Assembly (NCBI GenBank): GCA_044343935.1
Contig: JBIJDU010000013.1
Location: forward strand, 1 to 38,673
DNA from: AcAMD-5 sp044343935
Lineage (GTDB): Bacteria; Actinomycetota; Actinomycetes; S36-B12; UBA5976
Direction: 5' to 3'
Length of the DNA: 38,673 bases
The notes below the pieces were generated by a model. The model saw nothing but the letters and a program-made list of their open reading frames with translations. It searched no databases and had not been told where the DNA came from. Made by a program: the position numbers and the translations under genes. Shown here one piece after another: positions 1 to 7,053 of this stretch (position 1 is its first letter; each line of letters starts with the position of its first letter).

Positions 1-176
1 CCTTTATTCAATCTGAAGATAAAGATGAGCTGCCCTTACTGCTTGAAGATTTGGCGAGGAAGCGGATTAATCCTGTGATAGATAAAAAATTCCCATTGGA
101 ATTTAGCGCTAAAGCTGTTGAGCACTTTGCATCCGGCAAAGCCAGCGGTCACATCATAGTTTCACCTTACCTCTAG
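1..176 (+). CDS. Zinc-binding alcohol dehydrogenase / quinone oxidoreductase-like protein, C-terminal fragment
   Basis: Only the last 57 codons are in the window; the reading frame starts at base 3 and ends at TAG 174-176. The visible tail reads as the end of an MDR-type NAD(P)-dependent dehydrogenase. It has a short helix, then a segment with the 'FSAKAVEHFASGKASGHIIVSP' type of ending, close to the family's usual A-H-x-x-x-x-x-x-G-K-x-V-L-x-P close. Nothing of the catalytic or nucleotide-binding part is visible, so substrate and cofactor cannot be stated. It is on the same strand as dnaX, separated by a 158-nt gap with hairpins. The family call is moderately supported by the C-terminal motif only. 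Confidence 0.55.
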   Translation, partial: FIQSEDKDELPLLLEDLARKRINPVIDKKFPLEFSAKAVEHFASGKASGHIIVSPYL

Positions 177-227
177 TAAGTGACTGTTTACAGGTTCGAG
201 TTTGCGCACTACCCTGTCGCTTTATGA

Positions 228-248
228 CCCGTTTACCCAAAAAACGGG
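228..248 (+). terminator. Possible terminator hairpin after the dehydrogenase gene
   Basis: A perfect 7-bp stem, CCCGTTT (228-234) with AAACGGG (242-248), has a 7-nt loop. It sits about 50 nt after the dehydrogenase stop. There is no following T-run, so intrinsic termination is uncertain; it could be part of a larger folded RNA together with the next hairpin (259-290). Confidence 0.3.
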
Positions 249-271
249 GAATTACCCAGGTGGGAGAGGAT

Positions 272-291
272 AAATCCCGCATCCTCCGCCA
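272..291 (+). other. Isolated tRNA-Ser-like 3' end; candidate attachment-site relic
   Basis: The 20 bases at 272-291 read like the 3' end of a tRNA-Ser gene: the last part of the T-loop, the 3' T-stem strand (TCCCGC), a 7-nt acceptor strand ATCCTCC, discriminator G and CCA. No matching 5' acceptor strand (GGAGGAT) occurs in the preceding 100 nt and there is no anticodon arm, so this is not an intact tRNA. The same bases also form a stem GAGGAT (266-271) with ATCCTC (281-286). A solitary tRNA 3' end is what integrative elements leave at attachment sites; chance similarity cannot be excluded. Confidence 0.4.
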
Positions 292-322
292 CTTTATCTT
301 TAGCCAAGTCGGCTAATGCCAC

Positions 323-328
323 TACTGT
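323..328 (+). promoter_or_regulatory. Putative -10 of a leaderless dnaX transcript
   Basis: TACTGT fits the actinobacterial -10 pattern TANNNT and ends exactly 6 nt before the GTG start of dnaX. No ribosome-binding site precedes the GTG. The same 6-nt spacing recurs at serS, GDPD, the CoA-transferase and DUF881. No clear -35 is visible. Confidence 0.45.
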
Positions 329-334
329 GGCGCC

Positions 335-2053
335 GTGAGCATCGCGTTATATCGAACCTATCGACCAGCACAGCTAAGTGAAGTAATTGGGCAAGACCAT
401 GTTGTCACTGCCCTAACTCGAGCAATTGAAAATGATCGAATTCACCATGCCTACTTATTCACTGGCCCTCGTGGTTGCGGCAAAACTTCTACTGCTCGCA
501 TTTTGGCTCGCGCACTTAACTGTGTGCAGGGACCTACTGCAACACCCTGCGGGGTTTGTAATTCATGTATTGCGTTAGCACCAAATGGTGTTGGTAATTT
601 AGATGTTGAAGAATTAGATGCGGCTAGTAATAGTGGTGTTGATGATGTACGAGCGCTGCGCGAAACTGCAGTATTTGCGCCAGCTGAATCTCGTTTTAGA
701 TTTATGATCATTGATGAAGCGCACCAGTTATCAACTAAAGCAATCGACGCGTTTTTGAAGATGGTAGAAGAGCCACCAGCACACTTAAAGTTTATTTTTG
801 CAACTACCGAGCCAGACAAGATGCCCAGCACACTGCGCTCCCGCACTCATCAATTTAATTTTAGATTAGTTTCAACTAAAACAATTGCTAGCCACTTGGC
901 TGAAATTTGTAAGCAAGAAAATATTAAGTTTGAACCTGCCGCAATTATGTTGCTAGCTGAAGCTGCCGCTGGATCAGTTCGAGATGGATTAAGTTTGTTA
1001 GGTCAAGCAATCGCTGGCGCTGGCAGTAATGGTCTAACTTCAGATGAAGTTGGGAATGTGCTTGGCCTCACTCCCCGACATTTAGTTAACGCTGCAGTTG
1101 ATGCGGTCGTTGCTAACTCTGGTAATGAGTTATTCAAGGTAATTGATCATGTTATTGATGCTGGCTATGAACCACGTCGGTTTGCATCTGATTTATTGCA
1201 GCGAGTTAGAGATTTGTTATTAGTTGAAGTTGCAGCTGAAGCAGCAAAACCATTGTTAGCTGTTCCCGCCGAAGAGTTAGCTGCAATGGCAGGCCAAGCA
1301 AAACAAATTGGTGCGCCACGGCTTTCCCGCGCAGCCGATTTATTAACTAGTGGCATTGCACAACTGCGCGGTGCTACCGCACCGAGATTACAGTTAGAGC
1401 TGCTCGCTGCCAGATTGCTGCTTGCGGCATCTAGCGAAGGTGTTGCTGGACTAGAACATCGCGTTGCACTGCTGGAGAAAAATGGTGTCGCAGCACCTGC
1501 GCCTGCAGCACCTGCGCCCGCTGCCAGTGAAAACAAATCAACCCCACCACCAAAAATTTCCACTATTAAGTCCAGTGCTAAAACTGATACCAAGAAAATA
1601 ACAGTTCCGGTAGCAACTAGACGATATGAAGCTAAACCCACCTTAGAGCCAATTGCAGATCTACCAATTGCCGAATTAGCAAAACTAAAAGCACTTTGGC
1701 CAGCAGTATTAGAAAACTTAAAACTAAATTCCAGAGTAGCTTGGACGACATTCTTAGATTCAGAAGTGTTATCTGTCGAAGATGGTGTGATTGCAATTGC
1801 CATTCCTGATTTAAAGGTACTGGAATTTGCACAAGGATCAGATCATGAAGCAAAACTTCGTCGTGCTATTAATGAAGTAACAAAGTCTGATGGCCAAATC
1901 GCACTACTGCCAGCCTCAAATCCGAGCTTAGGGCGAGATGCCAAACTGATTGAAGATGCCCGAATTGATGATGAAGTTATTGAAGAAGTCGACACTATGA
2001 AATTACTGCAATCGCAACTTGGGGCAAAACCAATTACGGACCGCGATGTATGA
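335..2053 (+). CDS. dnaX: DNA polymerase III subunits gamma/tau
   Basis: Clamp-loader ATPase of the replicative polymerase, which opens the beta clamp (dnaN in this window) and ties polymerases to the helicase. The 572-aa protein starts with the family-typical MSIALYRTYRP. Walker A GPRGCGKT is at residues 44-51, a zinc-binding cysteine set at C63, C72, C75 and C78, Walker B IIDEAH at 125-130, and the SRTHQF sensor region near 170. An Ala/Pro-rich linker (about 385-405) precedes a tau-like C-terminal domain. GTG is chosen because it gives the conserved N-terminus; there is no Shine-Dalgarno, consistent with a leaderless mRNA. recR overlaps its 3' end by 8 nt, so the two are cotranscribed. I saw no convincing slippage heptamer for a gamma form. 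Confidence 0.95.
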   Translation: MSIALYRTYRPAQLSEVIGQDHVVTALTRAIENDRIHHAYLFTGPRGCGKTSTARILARALNCVQGPTATPCGVCNSCIALAPNGVGNLDVEELDAASNSGVDDVRALRETAVFAPAESRFRFMIIDEAHQLSTKAIDAFLKMVEEPPAHLKFIFATTEPDKMPSTLRSRTHQFNFRLVSTKTIASHLAEICKQENIKFEPAAIMLLAEAAAGSVRDGLSLLGQAIAGAGSNGLTSDEVGNVLGLTPRHLVNAAVDAVVANSGNELFKVIDHVIDAGYEPRRFASDLLQRVRDLLLVEVAAEAAKPLLAVPAEELAAMAGQAKQIGAPRLSRAADLLTSGIAQLRGATAPRLQLELLAARLLLAASSEGVAGLEHRVALLEKNGVAAPAPAAPAPAASENKSTPPPKISTIKSSAKTDTKKITVPVATRRYEAKPTLEPIADLPIAELAKLKALWPAVLENLKLNSRVAWTTFLDSEVLSVEDGVIAIAIPDLKVLEFAQGSDHEAKLRRAINEVTKSDGQIALLPASNPSLGRDAKLIEDARIDDEVIEEVDTMKLLQSQLGAKPITDRDV

Positions 2054-2642
2054 AGGCGTAATTGGCAACCTAATTGAAAAGTTAGGAAAAATGCCAGGCG
2101 TAGGTCCAAAGAGTGCACAACGTATTGCATTTTGGATTTTAGAAGCAGATCGCGATGATGTAACTGAGTTAGCAAATAGCATCATGGAAGCGAAAGCAAA
2201 GGTTAGATTTTGCAATACTTGCTTTAATGTCAGCGAAACCGATCAGTGTCGGATCTGTTTAGATCCGCGCCGCGATCAAACCATTATTTGCGTGGTGGAA
2301 GAAAGTAAAGATGTAATTGCAATTGAAAAGACTAGAGAATTTAAAGGTCGTTATCACGTGCTTGGTGGTGCGATCTCGCCAATTGATGGCATTGGACCTG
2401 ATGAGTTGCGGATAAAAGAACTGCTTGGTCGATTAGCTGATGGCAGTGTGCAAGAAGTAATTGTGGCAACTGATCCGAATCTGGAAGGTGAAGCAACTGC
2501 TACCTATCTCACTCGGTTACTGGTACCGCTGGGATTAACGGTTTCCCGGCTTGCATCTGGCTTACCTGTTGGTGGCGACTTGGAATATGCTGATGAAGTA
2601 ACACTGGGTCGCGCCTTTGAGGGCAGACGCCAAGTTCAATAA
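2046..2642 (+). CDS. recR: Recombination mediator RecR
   Basis: RecR works with RecF/RecO to load RecA on gapped DNA. The start is set at ATG 2046, giving MYEGVIGNLI, the conserved family N-terminus, and 198 aa, the normal length; an upstream in-frame ATG at 2019 lies deep inside dnaX and adds nine non-conserved residues. Visible parts: helix-hairpin-helix around residues 15-30 (GVGPKSAQRIA), a four-Cys zinc motif C56, C59, C68, C71, and a Toprim domain from about 79 (VVEES, then GGAISPIDGIGPDEL at 107-121). There is no ribosome-binding site; the start overlaps the dnaX stop region by 8 nt, so translation is probably coupled. recF is also in this window. Confidence 0.95.
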   Translation: MYEGVIGNLIEKLGKMPGVGPKSAQRIAFWILEADRDDVTELANSIMEAKAKVRFCNTCFNVSETDQCRICLDPRRDQTIICVVEESKDVIAIEKTREFKGRYHVLGGAISPIDGIGPDELRIKELLGRLADGSVQEVIVATDPNLEGEATATYLTRLLVPLGLTVSRLASGLPVGGDLEYADEVTLGRAFEGRRQVQ

Positions 2643-2655
2643 ATTTGTTATTGGT

Positions 2656-2661
2656 TAGACT
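2656..2661 (+). promoter_or_regulatory. Putative -10 of the lysC-asd operon
   Basis: TAGACT in the 46-nt recR-lysC gap matches TANNNT and would place the start of transcription near 2668, leaving a short leader with the GAGG ribosome-binding site. No good -35 is seen; read-through from dnaX-recR is also possible. Confidence 0.3.
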
Positions 2662-2688
2662 TACCCCTCTAATTAGATGAGGTAATTC

Positions 2689-3960
2689 GTGCCCCTGATC
2701 GTGCAGAAATATGGCGGGTCATCAGTTTCTGATGCCGACGCCATTAAGCGCGTGGCAAAACGAATAGTTGATACTCACAATGGTGGAACTCAAGTTGTGG
2801 TGGTGGTTTCTGCCATGGGTGACACCACCGATGAATTAATTGAGTTAGCAGAACAAGTAAGTCCTAATCCACCTGGGCGCGAACTTGATATGTTGCTAAC
2901 TGCTGGCGAGCGAATCAGTATGGCGGTGCTAGCAATGGCAATTTCAGACCTTGGTGTTGAAGCTCGCTCTTACACCGGCAGCCAAGCTGGTGTGATCACT
3001 GATTCAGTGCACGGTAAAGCACGCATTATTGATGTCACCCCAGGAAGAATTAAACAAGCGCTAGATGACGGTGCAATTCCAATTGTTGCCGGCTTTCAAG
3101 GTGTTGCCCAAGACACCAAAGACATCACCACGCTGGGCCGTGGTGGTTCAGATACCACCGCAGTTGCACTTGCGGCAGCGTTGGATGCTGATGTTTGTGA
3201 AATTTACACTGATGTTGATGGCATCTTTAGTGCTGATCCAAGACGAGTGCCAAAAGCAGCCCATGTGCCATTTATTACGTATGAAGAAATGATGGAACTT
3301 GCTGCCATGGGCGCAAAAGTTCTACATCTTCGTTGTGTGGAATATGCCAGACGATTTGATTTACCAATTCATGTTCGATCATCTTTTTCTCATCGAGATG
3401 GAACTTGGGTTTTATCGCAAACTGCAATTAAGGAGCGAAACGTGGAACAACCAATCATTTCTGGTGTTGCGCACGATCTGTCCGAAGCAAAAATTACCGT
3501 TGTTGGTGTGCCAGATAAGCCTGGTAATGCCGCAACTATCTTTGAGGCAATAGCTAACGCTCATGTGAACATTGACATGATCGTACAGAACGTAACTACT
3601 GCTGCTTCTGCTGCAACTGACATTACTTTTACTTGTCCGAAAACAGATCGCGAACTTGCAGTTAAAACCTTGGAAAGCCTAAAGCCAACAATTAAGTTTG
3701 AGCGGGTTGAATTTGATGAAGATATTGCAAAGGTATCTTTAATTGGCGCTGGCATGCGATCACACCCTGGAGTTTCAGCATCATTTTTCCGAGCACTCGC
3801 AAGTGCTAACGTAAATATTGAAGCAATCTCTACTTCAGAGATTCGAATCTCAGTTGTGATTAGAGCTAGCGATACTGATAAAGCCGTGCAAGAAGTTCAC
3901 ACCGCGTTTGGCTTAGATGCTGATGGTGAAGCGGTTGTCTATGGCGGAACAGGACGATAA
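2689..3960 (+). CDS. lysC: Aspartate kinase (alpha subunit)
   Basis: Phosphorylates L-aspartate, the first step towards lysine, diaminopimelate, threonine and methionine. The 423-aa protein has the kinase N-terminal motif VQKYGGSSV at residues 5-13, a TLGRGGSDTTA substrate/ATP segment around 148-158, and two ACT regulatory domains from about residue 260 (ITVVGVPDKPGNAATIFEAI; VSLIGAGMRSHPGV). ACT domains in actinobacterial LysC mediate lysine plus threonine feedback. The GTG start has GAGG 6 nt upstream. A second in-frame start at 3442 probably yields the beta subunit. The stop overlaps the asd start by one base (TAATG), so the two enzymes are translationally coupled. Confidence 0.96.
   Translation: MPLIVQKYGGSSVSDADAIKRVAKRIVDTHNGGTQVVVVVSAMGDTTDELIELAEQVSPNPPGRELDMLLTAGERISMAVLAMAISDLGVEARSYTGSQAGVITDSVHGKARIIDVTPGRIKQALDDGAIPIVAGFQGVAQDTKDITTLGRGGSDTTAVALAAALDADVCEIYTDVDGIFSADPRRVPKAAHVPFITYEEMMELAAMGAKVLHLRCVEYARRFDLPIHVRSSFSHRDGTWVLSQTAIKERNVEQPIISGVAHDLSEAKITVVGVPDKPGNAATIFEAIANAHVNIDMIVQNVTTAASAATDITFTCPKTDRELAVKTLESLKPTIKFERVEFDEDIAKVSLIGAGMRSHPGVSASFFRALASANVNIEAISTSEIRISVVIRASDTDKAVQEVHTAFGLDADGEAVVYGGTGR
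3442..3960 (+). CDS. lysC: Aspartate kinase beta subunit from an internal in-frame start
   Basis: Inside lysC, GTG 3442-3444 is in frame (codon 252) and is preceded by a strong AGGAG at 3431-3435 with a 6-nt spacer. It would give a 172-aa protein, starting MEQPIISGVAHD, that is essentially the two ACT domains. In Corynebacterium and Bacillus, aspartate kinase is an alpha2beta2 enzyme whose beta chain arises from just such an internal start. The ribosome-binding site and frame are direct observations; the two-subunit enzyme is inferred from relatives. Confidence 0.8.
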   Translation: MEQPIISGVAHDLSEAKITVVGVPDKPGNAATIFEAIANAHVNIDMIVQNVTTAASAATDITFTCPKTDRELAVKTLESLKPTIKFERVEFDEDIAKVSLIGAGMRSHPGVSASFFRALASANVNIEAISTSEIRISVVIRASDTDKAVQEVHTAFGLDADGEAVVYGGTGR

Positions 3961-5009
3961 TGACAAAGAAACCAACGTTGGCAGTAGTAGGCGCAACTGG
4001 TGCAGTTGGCACGGTAATGCTTGGCCTACTAACTGAGCGAGAAGATGTCTGGGGCGAAATTAGATTAATCGCATCAGCCCGTAGTGCTGGTAAGAAGTTA
4101 ATGGTGCGCGGCGAGGAAGTAACTGTGCAGGCATTAGCACCTGAGGTATTTGATGGTGTTGATGTGGCAATGTTCGATGTGCCAGATGAAGTTTCGGCGC
4201 AGTGGGCACCAATTGCGGCATCCCGCGGTGCTATTGCAGTTGATAACTCAGGTGCGTTTCGGATGGATCCAGAAGTTCCGCTAGTTGTACCTGAAGTAAA
4301 TGGCGAAAAGACTAAAGATCGACCAAAAGGAATTATTAGCAATCCAAACTGCACCACACTTTCCATGATCGTAGTTGTTGGCGCTTTACACCGTAAATAT
4401 GGCGTTGCAGAACTAATTGTTTCTTCTTATCAAGCCGCCTCTGGCGCCGGTCAGGCAGGTATTGATACCTTGCAAGAACAGATCTCACTTGTTGCTGGTA
4501 AGAATTTAGGAAATGAACCAGGTGATTCTCGAAAAGTCATTAAGGACTTAGGACCATTTCCAGCACCATTAGCATTAAACGTAGTGCCATGGGCTGGTAG
4601 CTTAAAAGAAGATGGCTACACCTCAGAAGAGCTTAAAGTTAGAAATGAATCAAGGAAGATTCTAGGTATTGCTAATTTGCGAGTAACAGCAACTTGTGTT
4701 CGAGTGCCAGTTGTCACAACTCACTCATTAACTGTGGTGGCACGATTCAATAATCCAGTAGATGTTAATGAAGCACGCGAACTACTTCGCAACAGTGAAG
4801 GTATTGAAGTTGTTGATAATCCAGAAGCCAAAGAATTTCCAACACCTGCTGATGTAGTTGGGACTGATCCAACATGGGTGGGCCGAATTCGAGGCAGCAT
4901 GGATGATCCAAACACATTAACTTTCTTTGTTTGCGGCGATAACTTGCGCAAAGGTGCCGCGCTTAACACCGCACAGATTGCCGAGTTAGTAGCTAAAGAA
5001 TTTAATTAG
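3960..5009 (+). CDS. asd: Aspartate-semialdehyde dehydrogenase
   Basis: Reduces aspartyl phosphate to aspartate semialdehyde with NADPH, directly after LysC. The 349-aa protein has an N-terminal Rossmann motif (VVGATGAVG, residues 9-17), VDNSGAFRM (94-102), and the catalytic SNPNCTT with nucleophile C131. The later SYQAASGAGQ segment is also typical of the family. The ATG overlaps the lysC TAA by one base. The gene is convergent with the PH-like membrane gene and overlaps its 3' end by 8 nt (5002-5009), so no terminator separates them. Confidence 0.96.
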   Translation: MTKKPTLAVVGATGAVGTVMLGLLTEREDVWGEIRLIASARSAGKKLMVRGEEVTVQALAPEVFDGVDVAMFDVPDEVSAQWAPIAASRGAIAVDNSGAFRMDPEVPLVVPEVNGEKTKDRPKGIISNPNCTTLSMIVVVGALHRKYGVAELIVSSYQAASGAGQAGIDTLQEQISLVAGKNLGNEPGDSRKVIKDLGPFPAPLALNVVPWAGSLKEDGYTSEELKVRNESRKILGIANLRVTATCVRVPVVTTHSLTVVARFNNPVDVNEARELLRNSEGIEVVDNPEAKEFPTPADVVGTDPTWVGRIRGSMDDPNTLTFFVCGDNLRKGAALNTAQIAELVAKEFN

Positions 5010-5535
5010 TCTTTCCAGCTAAAAACTTTTGGGCAGTGGCAACTGCAGTTTCAGCATCAACCACAGTAATCACAAACGACCTGCCATTGTTTTTAATGAT
5101 ACGGATCGCAGGACCGCTTTTAATGATGTGGCCCCAACCAACTCGTGGGTTGTATCTAAAGCCATATCCCCAAATCCAACCTTTTACGTTATATAACTGC
5201 ACATCTTTGATTTGATGCCAGCGCCATTTCCGCAGTGGTCGGCGATGTAGTCGTGGCTGCCAAGCTAAATAATCACCATCAATAACAACTCGATTTGCAG
5301 ATAGCACCACTGTGAATGCCAATAATTGCGAAGCCAGAATCAAGACAATGCCAGCTGCAACAGCTTTTTGGTCAATTGAGTCAGAACCAATTCCAGCGGT
5401 TGCAATAAATATGGCACCGGCAACCAATGAGCCCAGGATTAACAAATTACCCAGTACGAATTGCAAATCAGACTGCATGCCACCTTCCCAACGTGAAACA
5501 GATGCTGGTCGTCTGACGATTCCGTGCTGAGCCAT
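5002..5535 (-). CDS. Two-helix membrane protein with C-terminal PH-like domain
   Basis: A 177-aa protein of unknown specific role. After a short polar N-terminus there are two hydrophobic segments, about residues 26-48 and 57-80. A soluble C-terminal part follows (about 85-175) with the alternating beta-rich, W/R-rich look of bacterial PH-like domains (QPRLHRRPLRKWRWHQIKDV, then GYGFRYNP and a KSGPAIRI turn). The start is ATG 5535 with AGGAG 4-5 nt upstream. Only 15 nt separate it from the 3' CCA of tRNA-Pro on the same strand, so it is most likely made from a tRNA-mRNA precursor. The PH assignment is by pattern only; no catalytic residues are visible. Confidence 0.7.
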   Translation of the reverse strand: MAQHGIVRRPASVSRWEGGMQSDLQFVLGNLLILGSLVAGAIFIATAGIGSDSIDQKAVAAGIVLILASQLLAFTVVLSANRVVIDGDYLAWQPRLHRRPLRKWRWHQIKDVQLYNVKGWIWGYGFRYNPRVGWGHIIKSGPAIRIIKNNGRSFVITVVDAETAVATAQKFLAGKTN

Positions 5536-5550
5536 TTTTCTCCTTAATTC

Positions 5551-5627
5551 TGGTCGGGGTGACAGGAGTTGAACCTGCGACCTCGTCGTCCCGAACGACG
5601 CGCGCTACCAAGCTGCGCCACACCCCG
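5551..5627 (-). tRNA. tRNA-Pro (anticodon CGG)
   Basis: The 77 nt form a full cloverleaf on the minus strand: acceptor CGGGGTG/CACCCCG, D-arm with AGCTTGGTAGC, anticodon loop TTCGGGA with CGG at 5593-5591, and T-arm GGTTCAACTCC. CCA is encoded in the genome. Immediately downstream, after 15 nt, lies the PH-like membrane gene. Confidence 0.95.
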
Positions 5628-5730
5628 AGAACTAGAAAAGTCTAGTCGGAAGTAATTCGATACTCCCTTAGTAATTACCTAACAAATACTGCAAAGCGCC
5701 TATCTAAACGGATTTACGCCGCGCACAAAG

Positions 5731-5736
5731 TAGTCT
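5731..5736 (+). promoter_or_regulatory. Putative -10 of a leaderless serS transcript
   Basis: TAGTCT ends 6 nt before the serS GTG, and no ribosome-binding site is present. The same hexamer occurs upstream of tRNA-Ile on the minus strand (26054-26059). Confidence 0.5.
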
Positions 5737-5742
5737 TGCCCC

Positions 5743-7053
5743 GTGCTTGATCCCAAATTGCTTCGCGACACCCCAGAAGTTGTTATCGCCTCACAGCGCG
5801 CTCGTGGCGCCGACGAGTCGCTGATTTCAGCTTGGCAAAGCGCTGATAGCAATTGGCGAAACTTAAACACCAAATACGACTCACTTCGCGCCGAACAGAA
5901 AAACTTAAGCAAATCAATTGGACCGCTGCAAGGAAAACTAAAAAGTGGCGATAGCTCAGTGCAGGGCGAGCTTGATGCCTTAATGCAAAATGCAACCGCA
6001 ATGGCTGAGGAACTCAATGCCATTGCTGCCGCTCGAGATGCTGCTGAAGCTGAAACAGTTCGCATCATGTCCAGCCTGGCCAACATAGTCGATGAGGCAG
6101 CGCCAATTGGTGGTGAAGACGATTTCAAAATAATCGAGAATGTCGGTCAGCCACGTGACTTTAAGGCCGAAGGTTTTACCCCAAAAGACCATATTGAGTT
6201 AGGTGAAGTTCTTGGTGCGATTGATATCGAGCGCGGTGCCAAAGTTTCTGGTTCTAGGTTTTATTACTTAACTGGTGTTGGTGCACTTCTTGAGATGGCG
6301 CTGGTTCGAATGGCAATGGAATTTGCAACAAAAGCAGGCTTTACTGCGGTAATTCCGCCATCCCTAGTTCGACCACAAGCGATGGAAGGAACTGGCTTTT
6401 TGGGGCAGGCAGCAGTTGATGTTTATCACTTGCCTGCCGATGATTTGTATTTAGTTGGTACCAGCGAAGTTCCGCTTGCCGCTTATCACATGGATGAAAT
6501 TTTAGATGGTAGAGATTTACCACTTCGTTATGCTGGATTTTCGCCTTGCTTTAGAAGAGAAGCTGGCTCACACGGTAAGGACACCAAAGGAATTATTCGA
6601 GTACATTGGTTCGATAAGGTCGAGTTGTTTTCTTTCTGCGATCCAAAAGATGCTGCTAGTGAACATGCAAAGTTTTTAGCATTCGAAAAAGAGTTTTTAA
6701 CTGCATTAGAACTACCATTTAGAGTGCTAGATATCGCAACTGGCGATTTAGGCATGAGCGCAATTAGAAAATTTGATTGTGAAGCCTGGATTCCAACGCA
6801 AGACACTTATCGTGAAGTTACTTCAACCAGTAATTGCACTACGTTTCAATCTAGAAGATTACGAATTCGGTCAAAGGTTTCCGATTCTGCCGAATATGTT
6901 GCAACTTTAAATGGCACACTAATGGCGTCAACTAGAACTATTGTGGCAATTTTAGAAAATCATCAGCAAGTAGATGGCTCGGTAAAGATTCCTAAGGCAC
7001 TCGTGCCTCATCTAGGCATGGAAGTGCTAACTCCTGTTGCTAAGCGAATATGA
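5743..7053 (+). CDS. serS: Seryl-tRNA synthetase
   Basis: Charges tRNA-Ser with serine. The 436-aa protein is slightly longer than the usual 420-430. It opens with MLDPKLLRDTPEVV and a charged, Ala/Glu-rich N-terminal region (about 25-110) that forms the tRNA-binding coiled-coil arm. Class II catalytic motif 2 is seen in FSPCFRREAGSHGKDTKG and a motif-3-like segment in STSNCTTFQSRRLRIR; the VGTSEVPLAAYH segment is also diagnostic. GTG 5743 is chosen because it gives the conserved start and lies 6 nt after a TANNNT box. The stop overlaps the HAD gene (ATGA). It is divergent from the tRNA-Pro unit across 115 nt. Confidence 0.96.
   Translation: MLDPKLLRDTPEVVIASQRARGADESLISAWQSADSNWRNLNTKYDSLRAEQKNLSKSIGPLQGKLKSGDSSVQGELDALMQNATAMAEELNAIAAARDAAEAETVRIMSSLANIVDEAAPIGGEDDFKIIENVGQPRDFKAEGFTPKDHIELGEVLGAIDIERGAKVSGSRFYYLTGVGALLEMALVRMAMEFATKAGFTAVIPPSLVRPQAMEGTGFLGQAAVDVYHLPADDLYLVGTSEVPLAAYHMDEILDGRDLPLRYAGFSPCFRREAGSHGKDTKGIIRVHWFDKVELFSFCDPKDAASEHAKFLAFEKEFLTALELPFRVLDIATGDLGMSAIRKFDCEAWIPTQDTYREVTSTSNCTTFQSRRLRIRSKVSDSAEYVATLNGTLMASTRTIVAILENHQQVDGSVKIPKALVPHLGMEVLTPVAKRI

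Noticed and set aside
177..334. Signal recognition particle RNA upstream of dnaX
   Set aside because: dnaX often neighbours ffs, but the conserved GGAAGG...GCA apical-loop sequence is absent from the gap.
1500..1600. Programmed frameshift in dnaX giving a gamma form
   Set aside because: No A-AAA-AAG-type slippery heptamer with a downstream stem is visible near the linker.
1165..1803. 212-aa minus-strand frame opposite dnaX
   Set aside because: Low-complexity Ala/Ser composition mirrors the dnaX codons; no ribosome-binding site or domain.
2019..2045. Upstream ATG extending recR by nine residues
   Set aside because: The conserved RecR start is MYEG at 2046; the extra residues lie inside dnaX and are not family-like.
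5485..5500. Second parS site in the PH-like gene
   Set aside because: Only the right half ACGTGAAACA matches; the left half has five mismatches.
5628..5742. T-box or other riboswitch before serS
   Set aside because: The gap is short, no T-box core is seen, and a -10 box 6 nt from the start codon leaves no leader.
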